From Paenibacillus lutimineralis (GTDB lineage: Bacteria > Bacillota > Bacilli > Paenibacillales > Paenibacillaceae): a stretch of DNA of 64,000 nt. Both the position numbers and the translations under genes were made by a program. The notes under the pieces are model-generated. The model saw only the letters and a list, made by a program, of their open reading frames with translations. It did no database searches and was not told the origin of the DNA. Numbering within the stretch: position 1 is the stretch's first letter; every line of letters starts with the position of its first letter. Where the stretch lies: assembly GCF_003991425.1 (NCBI RefSeq), contig NZ_CP034346.1, positions 5,121,501 through 5,185,500 of the forward strand. The letters run 5' to 3'. This document shows, one piece after another, positions 26,292 through 35,501 of the stretch.

Positions 26292-26320
26292 TTATAAAGC
26301 GCTTTCATATTGATGGTAAT
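26292..26320 (-). promoter_or_regulatory. Promoter of the membrane AraC regulator with overlapping cre-like site
   Basis: Minus strand: -10 TATAAT (complement of 26292-26297), 17-base spacer, -35 TTACCA. TGAAAGCGCTTTAT (complement of 26294-26307) matches the cre consensus at 13 of 14 positions and overlaps the -10. Confidence 0.65.
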
Positions 26321-26416
26321 TAATGATGTTAATTATACCACACCTGTACATGCATGTTTCCCTCGATTCGTATCCGGGCCCGGATAGGTGGTTGATTTAA
26401 AATCATACTGCAGAAA

Positions 26417-27373
26417 TTACTTTGAAATGATGTTTCCGTAACCTGCAAAGGGGTAGTCAATCACGATTCTTCCTGCCTCTGTATCCCCTATGCCGCTATA
26501 CAGGTCGCATTTTCCGTCCTCGCGCATCACGATGCCTGAAGAGAAGGCACAGTCCGTCAATTCCGGCTTTTTGGCCGGACCGTCGGGATAGCAGGTTCGG
26601 GTGCCAATGATTTTCTGATCCATAGCAACATGATGATTCACATCCAGAACAAATGAAAAATTCATATAGACCTGCTTCATCCCGCCGTCTTCCTCAGTAG
26701 TCTTGTAACAGATATGACCAATGACGCCAATATTCCCGCTGTCTAAATAATAGGCCTGGTTGCAGCCTCCCCACTCATTTTGCTCAAATAAACCATAGAT
26801 GTAAGGTGCATTCTCGACTACCTCCATCGTGAGCTCGTCAAGACTGTTAATGACGGTGAAGCCGATCATCGATTCACTGCCAAATGTCCTGCGGATCTCC
26901 TCGCTCCGTGGTCTGGAGAATACCCCAATCCTTCCCCCGTCCATTTCAACCAAACGTATATCCTTCATATACTCGGGTCCTGTAGTGAAATAATGCAAAT
27001 CGTAAATTTCCGTACCTTTGTAAAAATATCCGAAATACGTATCGACGCTGTTTTGCTGGTAACGCACATGTGTTCCGCCCATAACCAAGGTATCGCCGAT
27101 TAGGCAGATATACGGATCTTCCAACGGATAGATCATAGAATCAGGGACCAGCGTCCATTGGTCTTTGCCAGTCTTTTCAAACAGCCGTACCCAGGAGCGG
27201 GCCCATTCGCTGCGTCTTTCCATTCGACCGAAAATATATTCCCTCCCTTTCCACTGGAACGGAATCGAGACATTATATACATCGTAGCCCTCTACTCCAT
27301 AAAATGTAAGCTTTGCCCTTTCATAAATAGACTTATTCATCTCAAAATGCTCTCGCCGCTCTATCAAATTCAT
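26417..27373 (-). CDS. DUF1861 family protein (GH130-like beta-propeller)
   Basis: 318 aa, no signal peptide. The pattern of repeated strand motifs (LEDPYICLIGDTLVMGG, then DIRLVEMDGGRIGVFSRPR and ALMREDGKCDLYSGIGDTEAGR-like end) fits DUF1861 proteins, which share the five-bladed propeller of mannoside phosphorylases (GH130). The function of this family is not established; a cytoplasmic glycoside phosphorylase or hydrolase is an inference. GGAGGG lies 10 bases before the ATG. It stands alone, divergent from an AraC regulator across 223 bases. Confidence 0.75.
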   Translation of the reverse strand: MNLIERREHFEMNKSIYERAKLTFYGVEGYDVYNVSIPFQWKGREYIFGRMERRSEWARSWVRLFEKTGKDQWTLVPDSMIYPLEDPYICLIGDTLVMGGTHVRYQQNSVDTYFGYFYKGTEIYDLHYFTTGPEYMKDIRLVEMDGGRIGVFSRPRSEEIRRTFGSESMIGFTVINSLDELTMEVVENAPYIYGLFEQNEWGGCNQAYYLDSGNIGVIGHICYKTTEEDGGMKQVYMNFSFVLDVNHHVAMDQKIIGTRTCYPDGPAKKPELTDCAFSSGIVMREDGKCDLYSGIGDTEAGRIVIDYPFAGYGNIISK

Positions 27374-27596
27374 TGACCATTATCCCTCCGTTTGTCTTCG
27401 TGACTTGTCGATTAGTTTATCATGGACCGGCACCGGAATCTTACTTATATTTAGCCACGGACTACGCTATTTTTGCATTTACACAAACACCTTTCGAATA
27501 ATATACCAACAGTTCAAGCTTTATATAATCCAAATAAGCTATACATTATTAAATAGAATATGCTATTTTGATGTTAGATAAGGAGGGAGCCGAAGG

Positions 27597-28466
27597 ATGA
27601 ACATTCAGATTCAGAAGCTGACCGCAGAGGGAGGAATTGACGCCGAGTCGGAGGGACATTACAGGGATATAACGGGGATTGAAAATACATCAGGCCCCCA
27701 CACCCATGATTTTTTTGAATTTTTCGTCATCATTGAAGGATCGGCTTATCATTGCATTAATGGTAAAAGAGAACTGCTGAATGAAGGCGCGCTTGTGTTC
27801 ATGCGTCCGCAGGATGTCCACTATTATGAACAATTGCCCGGCACCGATTGTCGGCTGATCAACCTGTCATTTTATGAAAAGACGCTGCTGGATTTGCTTG
27901 CCTATCTCGGTCCGGGATTTCCCAAGGAATCGTTCCTTAGTGCGGCTTTTCCTATCGTCATCCAGCTATCCCAGCAAGAAAAGCGGCTGTTACAGCATCG
28001 TATGGAAAAGCTCTATCGAATTCCCCAGCATGAGAAGCAGTGGTATCGGGCCGAGCTTCGAGCTCTTTTAGCAGAAGTATACAGTCATTATCTAATGCAT
28101 TCCGTTATTCCAGGAGTTAGCCAAAAACCCGCATGGTTTCTCGATCTTTGCAAAGAAATGAAAAAGCCGGAGCACTTTATTGAAGGTGTCCCGGCGATGA
28201 TCCGCTTATCCGGCAAATCTCACGCCCACTTATGCCGTATGTTCAAGGAATGGGAGCATGAGACGCCTCTGCAGTATTTGAACCGGATTAAACTGCAATA
28301 TGCGGAAAATTTATTACTCCATTCCGACTGGAGCATACTGGATATCTCATTAGAGGCCGGGTATGGAAATCTGGGGCATTTTTATAAATCGTTTAAAAAG
28401 CTGTTCGGCAGAACGCCCCAAGCCCACCGAAAAATGCATCATACCAAGCTCACTCCATTGGTATGA
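27597..28466 (+). CDS. AraC family transcriptional regulator with cupin sensor
   Basis: 289 aa. The N-terminal cupin has HTHDFFEF near residue 36, typical of sugar-binding AraC proteins, and the C-terminus is a double HTH (RLSGKSHAHLCRMFKEWEHE, then LDISLEAGYGNLGHFYKSF, ending TPQAHRKMH). AAGGAGGG precedes the ATG. The divergent DUF1861 gene is the likely target. The 223-base gap contains an AT-rich imperfect inverted repeat (AAATAAGCTATA/TATGCTATTTT near 27530-27573). Confidence 0.88.
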   Translation: MNIQIQKLTAEGGIDAESEGHYRDITGIENTSGPHTHDFFEFFVIIEGSAYHCINGKRELLNEGALVFMRPQDVHYYEQLPGTDCRLINLSFYEKTLLDLLAYLGPGFPKESFLSAAFPIVIQLSQQEKRLLQHRMEKLYRIPQHEKQWYRAELRALLAEVYSHYLMHSVIPGVSQKPAWFLDLCKEMKKPEHFIEGVPAMIRLSGKSHAHLCRMFKEWEHETPLQYLNRIKLQYAENLLLHSDWSILDISLEAGYGNLGHFYKSFKKLFGRTPQAHRKMHHTKLTPLV

Positions 28467-28605
28467 GTTATACAAAGCAGGGCAACGCTAACCACTCCCG
28501 ATCTTCAGGGCCAACATCGCCAGCGCCGTCGTGTTCAGTCTCGTCCGCAGCTTGGCTGACTTTTCAGTTTAACCAATTCAGCTTGTACGATCGTGAGGCG
28601 GACGT

Positions 28606-28637
28606 AAAAAGCGCAAAGGCTGCTTGCCTTCGCGCTT
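28606..28637 (-). terminator. Intrinsic terminator of the pectin-type operon
   Basis: Stem 28609-28620 with 28626-28637 (12 bp, one wobble) followed by U5 on the minus strand, 14 bases after the CE7 esterase 2 stop. The remaining gap to 28467 holds no recognisable gene. Confidence 0.85.
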
Positions 28638-28650
28638 AACTTTTGTATGC

Positions 28651-29607
28651 TTATTCCAGGAAAAATTGCATCGTCCGATCCGACGACTCCGGCAGATACT
28701 CGTGTCCAAAGTCAGGATAAATAACGAGCCGCTTCTTCGCATTCATTTTATTGTAGGCTGCAAATTGCGTTGACGGCGGACAGATGGTGTCCATCAATCC
28801 AACGATCATCATCACTTCGCCTTTTATCCGTTCAGCCAGAAACTGTATGTCGATATAGCCGAGCTTCTCGAATATTTCCTGCTCGCGCTCATGCAGCAAA
28901 TCATAATAACGGAAATATGTGCGCAGTTCACTGTAGGCTTCCTGATCCAGATCCATGTCCCAAGTGCGTTTGTAATCGCTAAGGAAAGGGAAGATCGGTG
29001 CCAGTTTCTTCACCCTTGGTTCCAATGCGGCACAGGCTATTGTAAGCCCGCCTCCCTGAGATCCACCTGCTACATATACGCGATCCGGGTCAACTTCTGG
29101 AAGTTCCATCGCTATCCCAGCAAGTTGTGCCGTATCCAAGAATATGTGGCGGAATAGCAGTTCATCCGGACGATCATCCAGACCGCGGATAATATGTCCA
29201 TGGTGGGTATTGCCCTTCACCCCGCCTACATCCTCCGAGCTTCCCCCTTGGCCGCGGCAATCCATAGCAAGCACAGAGAATCCTAGCGAGGCATAGGCCA
29301 GTTTCTCACTCCAATCTCCGGCATGGCCAGAATAGCCATGAAACATAACTACTACCGGGTGAGGCGCCATTGTATGCTTGGGGCGCACATATTTCGCGTG
29401 AATCCTCGCTCCCTTCACACCGGTGAAATACAGGTCGAAGCATTCTGAATTCGGTACTTGAAAGCTACTCGGAACAAGCTCAATTTGCGGGTCCACCGTA
29501 CGCATCTCCGCCAGAGCCCGCTCCCAGTATTCATCAAAATCCGCCGGACGCGGATTGGTTCCTTGATAGGTTCTTAATTGCTCCAAAGGCATATCGATAA
29601 TTGGCAT
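28651..29607 (-). CDS. CE7 family acetyl esterase, copy 2
   Basis: 318-aa alpha/beta-hydrolase, about 90% identical by eye to the esterase at 3435-4391. Catalytic Ser183 (GGSQGG), Asp273 and His302 are present and, unlike copy 1, the usual Gly precedes the His (DFGHE). Cytoplasmic. GAGGAG lies just before the ATG. It is the last gene of the operon with GH28 and GH43 enzymes, where it would deacetylate imported pectic or hemicellulosic oligosaccharides so that the glycosidases can act. Confidence 0.92.
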   Translation of the reverse strand: MPIIDMPLEQLRTYQGTNPRPADFDEYWERALAEMRTVDPQIELVPSSFQVPNSECFDLYFTGVKGARIHAKYVRPKHTMAPHPVVVMFHGYSGHAGDWSEKLAYASLGFSVLAMDCRGQGGSSEDVGGVKGNTHHGHIIRGLDDRPDELLFRHIFLDTAQLAGIAMELPEVDPDRVYVAGGSQGGGLTIACAALEPRVKKLAPIFPFLSDYKRTWDMDLDQEAYSELRTYFRYYDLLHEREQEIFEKLGYIDIQFLAERIKGEVMMIVGLMDTICPPSTQFAAYNKMNAKKRLVIYPDFGHEYLPESSDRTMQFFLE

Positions 29608-29714
29608 ATTTCCTCTCCTCTTCCCCCCACATTCGGCTCTCTTAACTTAACTTGGAACCGGCAACACTGATGAGTCACTCCCTTCCTATTTTCTTCAGTT
29701 CACCCTCAGCTTCC

Positions 29715-32609
29715 CTATGGCTTGTCTTCTTGTATCGGGAGGATAATTGTCACCGTGGTGCCTTGAAATTCCTCGCTCTCTATCGAGAGCTTCAACGGCT
29801 CCCCATAATACAATCGCAGACGCTGATAGACATTTATTAGTCCCACACCGCTGGAACGGCCCGTTGAATTCCGAACCCGAGACCGCTGCTCAGCCGCTGC
29901 CTCCGGCTCCAACATCAGCGATTGTCTGACCCGCTCCAGCTCCTCTTCGCTCATGCCGATGCCATTATCTTGTACGGTTAGCATCAAGACAAGACCGGAC
30001 AACTTGGTGCGAATAAGCAGTTCGCCTTTGCCATATAAATCCTCGATTCCATGCTGCAGTGCATTTTCAATGATCGGCTGAAGAATGAATTTCAGAACGG
30101 GCAGCTTCATCGCCTGATCATCCAGCTCCCAGCGGACAATGAATTTGTTCTGGAAGCGCAGCTCCTGAATCGTCAAATAATTACGCGCATGCTCAAGCTC
30201 ATCGGATAGGGCTACAACCTCGCTGCCTGTATTGATCGTGAACCGGAATATTTTGGCCAGCGATTTAACCATCGTGCTTACTTCCGTTGCTCCATACTGA
30301 CGTGCCCGCATATTAATCGCTTCCAACGTGTTATACAGAAAATGCGGATTGATTTGCTGCTGCAGCATGCCTAGCTCAGCCTTCATCCTGGACGTAACAA
30401 GCTTCTTCTCGCGAATTTCTTTATCCACATTTTCCTGCATTAGCTCGTGAATTTGTCGAAGCATTTGATTGAAACTGGCAACGAGCCGGCCGATTTCATC
30501 ACGAGGCTGCGCTTCATCGGTATCCGTTCTTCCCACCAATAGCGGTTCCTCATTCTCGATAGCCTGCTTCAACCGCTCGATCGGTCTAACGAGCAAATAA
30601 GCGATCTGTCTCATTACAAGGAGTATGATCATTATGATGAGCACAAGTAGAAGGCCGAACCGGTAGAACATCGAATGGATCTTCAGATAAACGTCATCGA
30701 TGGTCATGAAGATATACGAATACCAGCCTGGCTTCTCAAGACCGCGTTGAATAACCACTTGGTTGCTGCCTTCCACCTGTTGAATCTGCACGTCCAGTTC
30801 TTCCTTATTTGGAACGCTCCATTGACTGACCGCAGCTTCCTGGAATGATTTGGGTGTAAGATGCGAGTAGATTAATTTACCCTCATGATCGAGGATAACG
30901 AAGCTCTGCTTACGGTCTGTCGTCGCATACGAGAAGGCATCCTCCTTCAATACCACCTGCAGGAAAGCCGTAGTCGGCCTGTCCGCCACACCGGACGAAA
31001 CCTCCAGCTTCTTCACAAGCATTAGAGCCGGGTGGCCGTATACATCCTTGAGTCCAGTCAACCAGACCATCTCTTCCGCTTCAAGCTGCTCCAGCACATT
31101 CTTCTCATAGGAATGCAGCTTGAACAAGGTGCGATTATTATTAAAGACTGAGGAATATTTGGCTACTCCGCTCACATCATAGATTACAAAATAAGAAATA
31201 TCATTGAGTCCCGGATAGCTTGATACCGTGAAATCATCCATATTTCCTCTATATAAATAAGGTGAGGTCAGGTTCGTCAGCCTACTGTCCGTGGACAAAC
31301 GATTTGTTAAATTCTCATACCGTTCCACTCGGCTCTGCAGCTCAGTAACTAAATGATCCGAGGACTCTACGGATAGATCCACCGCTTTATCAAATACATA
31401 TCTGTACATTAAAAAAGCGTACATGACGATAGCAAGCAACACGGGAATCAAGACCGAGGACAGCAACATAATGAGCATCTTCTTGCGGATCGTAAACCTT
31501 GATAACCAGCCGCGCGAGAAGCGCTGCTCTGGTATGCTCCGAAAATCAAGATCATTCTCCTTCTTCCAGACTGCTCGCGCCAAGGCCTGATAGGGATACA
31601 TCACTGCATTGGCCAGTCGGTAGGCGATCACCAAGCTAAGCAGCATACTGCAGGCGAGGAAGATAATAAAAGTATAAGTAGTGCCCCACTTCCCGATTGA
31701 ATCATATTGCATCTGCTCAAAGATAATGACACGTATGCTATAAGGGGGAACGGGAACAGTCCTGACATAGTAACGGCCGTCCAGAGACTGCTCCCATTCC
31801 GTCTCGCCGGAAGCGGCCAGCTTGACCGCCTTCTCCATAGCTTCCCGTTCAGGCACATTCGTCCACAAAATCTGCTGATTCTCATCCAGAATCCCCGCGT
31901 ATCCGCTCCAGATTCGGGATGAAGGCAGCTCGGCCGTAAGGATACGTTCGTCGAATACTATGACTGAGAGCACATTAAGCGCATTGACTCCGTTATTAAT
32001 AATTAAATGTCCTTCGATACTGGAAGTGAATTGATTTAACCGTTCCCATGTCTCCGGCGGCAGCAATCCCCTCTTCTCCTCCAGCACGCTGGAGAGCATT
32101 CCTTCTGGAATATAAGCCGGCATACCGTAATAACGAGTCAACAAATCTAACAGCCCGGCATCCTGCAGATCCTCGATCCACGGAATTTGACTGTCATCAA
32201 TCGATTCGCCTGATTTCATTGACTTACCGAAGTTTTTCTGGTTGATGTTATCGCCTATGAAATAGATACGTTCCACCATCTCCGGCGGCAGATGAAGCTG
32301 TTCCAGACGCGACGACAGCTCCTGCCGTGCGATCAGCTCTTCCTCAGGAGGGCGCAGGCTATAGAATGAACGTGCATACAGAATAAAGTCATTCTGCTCC
32401 AGCTGCAGAGCCAGCGAGTTCATTTCATTCAGCTTCGAGATCATTTGGCTCTCGATATGCCGTGCAATATTCTGCTCGGATGCCCTTCTAATCTCGGAGC
32501 CTGTATCATTAATATTCCAATAGCCGATTCCGAATATAGTGATCTCGGATAATAGTGTCAGCAGCAGCGCTACACTGATAAGCATATTGCGGTGATAGCG
32601 GAACCTCAC
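29715..32609 (-). CDS. Sensor histidine kinase with two tandem sensor modules (YesM type)
   Basis: 964 aa, far longer than the usual 580-600. Four membrane spans are visible (about 9-30, 312-332, 378-402, 649-668), giving two extracellular regions: 31-311 and 403-648. Residues about 370-964 alone form a complete YesM kinase (FTIRKKM start, HAMP about 669-725, QQQINPHFLYNTLE with His756, DNGIGM, SGVGLINVYQR), so an extra TM-sensor-TM module of about 365 residues is fused in front. GTG start overlaps the response-regulator stop by four bases (GTGA) with GGGAGA upstream. Part of the pectin-type operon. Confidence 0.9.
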   Translation of the reverse strand: MRFRYHRNMLISVALLLTLLSEITIFGIGYWNINDTGSEIRRASEQNIARHIESQMISKLNEMNSLALQLEQNDFILYARSFYSLRPPEEELIARQELSSRLEQLHLPPEMVERIYFIGDNINQKNFGKSMKSGESIDDSQIPWIEDLQDAGLLDLLTRYYGMPAYIPEGMLSSVLEEKRGLLPPETWERLNQFTSSIEGHLIINNGVNALNVLSVIVFDERILTAELPSSRIWSGYAGILDENQQILWTNVPEREAMEKAVKLAASGETEWEQSLDGRYYVRTVPVPPYSIRVIIFEQMQYDSIGKWGTTYTFIIFLACSMLLSLVIAYRLANAVMYPYQALARAVWKKENDLDFRSIPEQRFSRGWLSRFTIRKKMLIMLLSSVLIPVLLAIVMYAFLMYRYVFDKAVDLSVESSDHLVTELQSRVERYENLTNRLSTDSRLTNLTSPYLYRGNMDDFTVSSYPGLNDISYFVIYDVSGVAKYSSVFNNNRTLFKLHSYEKNVLEQLEAEEMVWLTGLKDVYGHPALMLVKKLEVSSGVADRPTTAFLQVVLKEDAFSYATTDRKQSFVILDHEGKLIYSHLTPKSFQEAAVSQWSVPNKEELDVQIQQVEGSNQVVIQRGLEKPGWYSYIFMTIDDVYLKIHSMFYRFGLLLVLIIMIILLVMRQIAYLLVRPIERLKQAIENEEPLLVGRTDTDEAQPRDEIGRLVASFNQMLRQIHELMQENVDKEIREKKLVTSRMKAELGMLQQQINPHFLYNTLEAINMRARQYGATEVSTMVKSLAKIFRFTINTGSEVVALSDELEHARNYLTIQELRFQNKFIVRWELDDQAMKLPVLKFILQPIIENALQHGIEDLYGKGELLIRTKLSGLVLMLTVQDNGIGMSEEELERVRQSLMLEPEAAAEQRSRVRNSTGRSSGVGLINVYQRLRLYYGEPLKLSIESEEFQGTTVTIILPIQEDKP

Positions 32610-33937
32610 GACAGTTCTCTCCCATAAGCCGCATTGCGGTATTCAAGCGGAGAGAGCTGATTATATTTTTTGAATACTAATGTAAAGTATCTTGGATTCT
32701 CATAGCCGACCATTTCACCCACCTCATGCACCTTATGATTGGTATGCCGGAGCAGACTCTTGGCCTTCTCAATCCGGAAGGAGGTAATATAATCGATATA
32801 CTTCTGACCCGTCAGTTCCTTGAACAGGAAGCTTAAATAGCTAGCGTTCAGGTGTACATATTCGGCTACATCATCAAGCGTAATCGTCCGGTCATAATTG
32901 TGCTCAATAAATTGCTTAGCTTCTTGAATTAAGCGGTGTCCGTTGTTAATCTGCTCCGCATTACACGCAGCCTCTTCCGGGTCTGCCGCCTCTATGCCCG
33001 GCAAATTCTTACTGGATGTATCGTCCTGCCGAAAAAGCGCAGCTGCCTCCTGATAGGATCTGCAAATTTGGTTTGGCTGCTGTACAACTGTCCCAATGGA
33101 ATAGATCAGCTTAGATTTAAACAGGCCTCGAAATCGCTTCAGACGTTGTATTACCTGCTCAAGCTCAACAGCCAGCGACTGCGGATCTTCCTTATAGCCG
33201 TCAATCGCCGCCCGATCCGTCCAGATCAGCGCACATTGCCCGTCGGCATCGACATAGTGGTAGCCCTTACCCCATAGATCCTGCATCAAATTATCCAACG
33301 TAAATAAAATAAGGGCCCAATCCTTATCTCCAACCCCTCTCGGCCGTCTCGGATATTCTGTAAAACGCAGCAGGCACACAACATACTCTGTGTATTCCTC
33401 CAGCATAATTTCCGCAGCGCTGCTCTCCAGTTCAATCGCATCCTCTTTCATCTCGCTATACAGAAGATCGCGTAAAAAGCGCTTTCGTAAATGCTGTACC
33501 GATAGCTTTGCTTTGCGTTCCCAGGCTGCACGCTGCAGCTCATGCACCCGCTCCTGCTCGACCATCCGCACCGCCCTGGCCAATATTTTTCCGTAATCCT
33601 CGAAATCGAGTGGCTTCAGCAAATAATCAAGTGAACCATGTTTCATACAGGTTCTCGCATATTCGAAATCATCATAACCGGACAATACGATAATCTTCAT
33701 ATGGGGATATCGGGAGGCAACCTTCTCAGCCAGCTCCAGGCCATCCATAAGAGGCATACGAATATCTGTCACCAGCAGGTCGATCTGCTCATTCATCATC
33801 GTCTGCAAGGCAAACAAGCCATTCTCACAATCTGCAACAACGTCAATATGATAAGAGGAATAGTCAAAGCTGCGTAGGCCTTGTCTAATTTCATATTCAT
33901 CGTCAACGATCATCAATTTATATCGGTTGTCACTCAT
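32606..33937 (-). CDS. Two-component response regulator, YesN type (REC + AraC HTH)
   Basis: 443-aa regulator: receiver domain with VDDE at 11-14 and phospho-acceptor Asp58 (VTDIRMPL), middle region with HMW-type linker, and C-terminal AraC HTH (LDDVAEYVHLNASYLSFLF, then EVGEMVGYENPRYFTLVF). ATG 33937 follows AAGGAAGGG; 27 more upstream bases are open. Translationally coupled to the double-sensor kinase and placed inside the operon it probably controls. The operon promoter upstream of the lipoprotein gene is the likely target. Confidence 0.92.
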   Translation of the reverse strand: MSDNRYKLMIVDDEYEIRQGLRSFDYSSYHIDVVADCENGLFALQTMMNEQIDLLVTDIRMPLMDGLELAEKVASRYPHMKIIVLSGYDDFEYARTCMKHGSLDYLLKPLDFEDYGKILARAVRMVEQERVHELQRAAWERKAKLSVQHLRKRFLRDLLYSEMKEDAIELESSAAEIMLEEYTEYVVCLLRFTEYPRRPRGVGDKDWALILFTLDNLMQDLWGKGYHYVDADGQCALIWTDRAAIDGYKEDPQSLAVELEQVIQRLKRFRGLFKSKLIYSIGTVVQQPNQICRSYQEAAALFRQDDTSSKNLPGIEAADPEEAACNAEQINNGHRLIQEAKQFIEHNYDRTITLDDVAEYVHLNASYLSFLFKELTGQKYIDYITSFRIEKAKSLLRHTNHKVHEVGEMVGYENPRYFTLVFKKYNQLSPLEYRNAAYGRELS

Positions 33938-33994
33938 AGCTGCCCTTCCTTTCTTGTCTGCCATGCTCTGGATGCTGGTATATAGGATCTACAA

Positions 33995-35461
33995 TCAGGA
34001 AACCGTCAGATTTTTTACAAATTCATTCACTTTGAAAGGCAGATTCTCCAGCATTTCTGCCTGCTTCCCGCCGATATCCAATCCTTCAATATGGACGCCA
34101 TCAACGATATGCGAAGCATCAGAACCGTGAAATAACGAAGCTGTCCCCTCTGGAATCTTAATATTACGAAACGTAATATTAAGAATCTGGCCCGGCTCCT
34201 GATCGACCGACCAGCGGTCCTTGAAAATAAGACAAATCATCGCATGCTGCCGTTCTTCCTCAATGGTTATATTCTCAAAGCGGATATTCGAAATCGTTCC
34301 CCGGTCACCAACGACAATACAAAGCGAACCGACCTCCTCCGTCCATACTGCCGTGCTGTGAACCACATTGCAGTTTTCGAATATGACGTCTGAAATATCT
34401 GTTCTCGTCTCTCCGGCAATTCCGAAGCAGCGTACTTTATCGTTCCATACTGTGCAATCGGATACATAAATATCACGACCTCCTATCGCTGGCGGCGCAT
34501 CCATCGCCTTTACAGCAACAGCATCATCGCCAGTACGAATGAAGCAATCGGTCACTCGAATCCGCTCGCAGTTCACAATATCGATTCCATCACTGTTCTC
34601 ACGATAACCGATCAATGTCAGATCGGCAATGGAGGAATCGACACAATTGGACAGATGTACTGTCCAGTGTGAGGTACCTACAATCGTCAGACCTTCTATC
34701 AATACATCTCGGCAGCCTGTCAGCAGCATCGCCTTGCGCGCATGCCAGTCCAGCATCGACATGTCAATAATGCCTCTGCCATGAATTCGTATACTCTCAG
34801 CTTGGTCAGCAGTAATAAAATCAACGTAATTCGGCTTATTCGCCCAGTCGCTGGCAACAACAGGTGCTTCATCCTCCGGTACATACAGCTGCAGCACCGC
34901 TCCACCGGCAATATATAAAGATTCGCCGGACTGCAGTTCAAACGAGCTTACCTTATGCAAACCCGGACCATAATATTTCACCTTGCTATCTGTCGGATCG
35001 GCTGCCCCTTCTTCCTTGGCGTGCAAAGTAATAACTAGAGGACGCTCCGTATTCCCATTGGCCTCCACAATGATTTTCGCGGGTCTGTCTACCGGAATAT
35101 GAATCTCTTGCCCAACCAACTTCGCCTCGATCCCTAAAGAGAGCGGGCGGATCACAGCCGAATCGGTACTCCCTCTTCTCTTGGCAATCAGATTGAAGCT
35201 TCCTGGATCACCGACGAAGCTTAAGGAGGCAAAAGAGAGCGGCCCTCCATTCGTAATTGGCGCAGCATATACAGGCACTGCCTGGCCTTCCACATACAAC
35301 TCCCAATCACGGGACAGCACAAGTCCTTCCGGATCAGGTGCAAAAGCGTCTTCGCCCTGCTTTCGCAATCTATCCTCATCCACGGCATAACCTATTCCAA
35401 CAGGTGCACGATCTATTTTAATAATTGTTCCATTACTAGTTATGATAATTTCTGCTTCCAT
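33995..35461 (-). CDS. GH28 family glycoside hydrolase (polygalacturonase-like), cytoplasmic
   Basis: 488-aa right-handed beta-helix enzyme. GH28 signatures: NSDGID at 289-294 and TGDDAVAVK at 310-318 carry the catalytic Asp residues; HGRGIID at 227-233 marks a helix turn. The classic GHG motif is replaced by GIAGET, which is seen in exo-acting or non-polygalacturonase GH28 members. No signal peptide, so it acts on imported oligomers, unlike the lipoprotein GH28 upstream. ATG 35461 follows AGGAGA. N-terminal about 150 residues form an extra beta-sandwich. Confidence 0.87.
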   Translation of the reverse strand: MEAEIIITSNGTIIKIDRAPVGIGYAVDEDRLRKQGEDAFAPDPEGLVLSRDWELYVEGQAVPVYAAPITNGGPLSFASLSFVGDPGSFNLIAKRRGSTDSAVIRPLSLGIEAKLVGQEIHIPVDRPAKIIVEANGNTERPLVITLHAKEEGAADPTDSKVKYYGPGLHKVSSFELQSGESLYIAGGAVLQLYVPEDEAPVVASDWANKPNYVDFITADQAESIRIHGRGIIDMSMLDWHARKAMLLTGCRDVLIEGLTIVGTSHWTVHLSNCVDSSIADLTLIGYRENSDGIDIVNCERIRVTDCFIRTGDDAVAVKAMDAPPAIGGRDIYVSDCTVWNDKVRCFGIAGETRTDISDVIFENCNVVHSTAVWTEEVGSLCIVVGDRGTISNIRFENITIEEERQHAMICLIFKDRWSVDQEPGQILNITFRNIKIPEGTASLFHGSDASHIVDGVHIEGLDIGGKQAEMLENLPFKVNEFVKNLTVS

Positions 35462-35501
35462 CTTGATCTCTCCTCTGTAATTCTGCAACTCTCGCTGCTT
35501 T

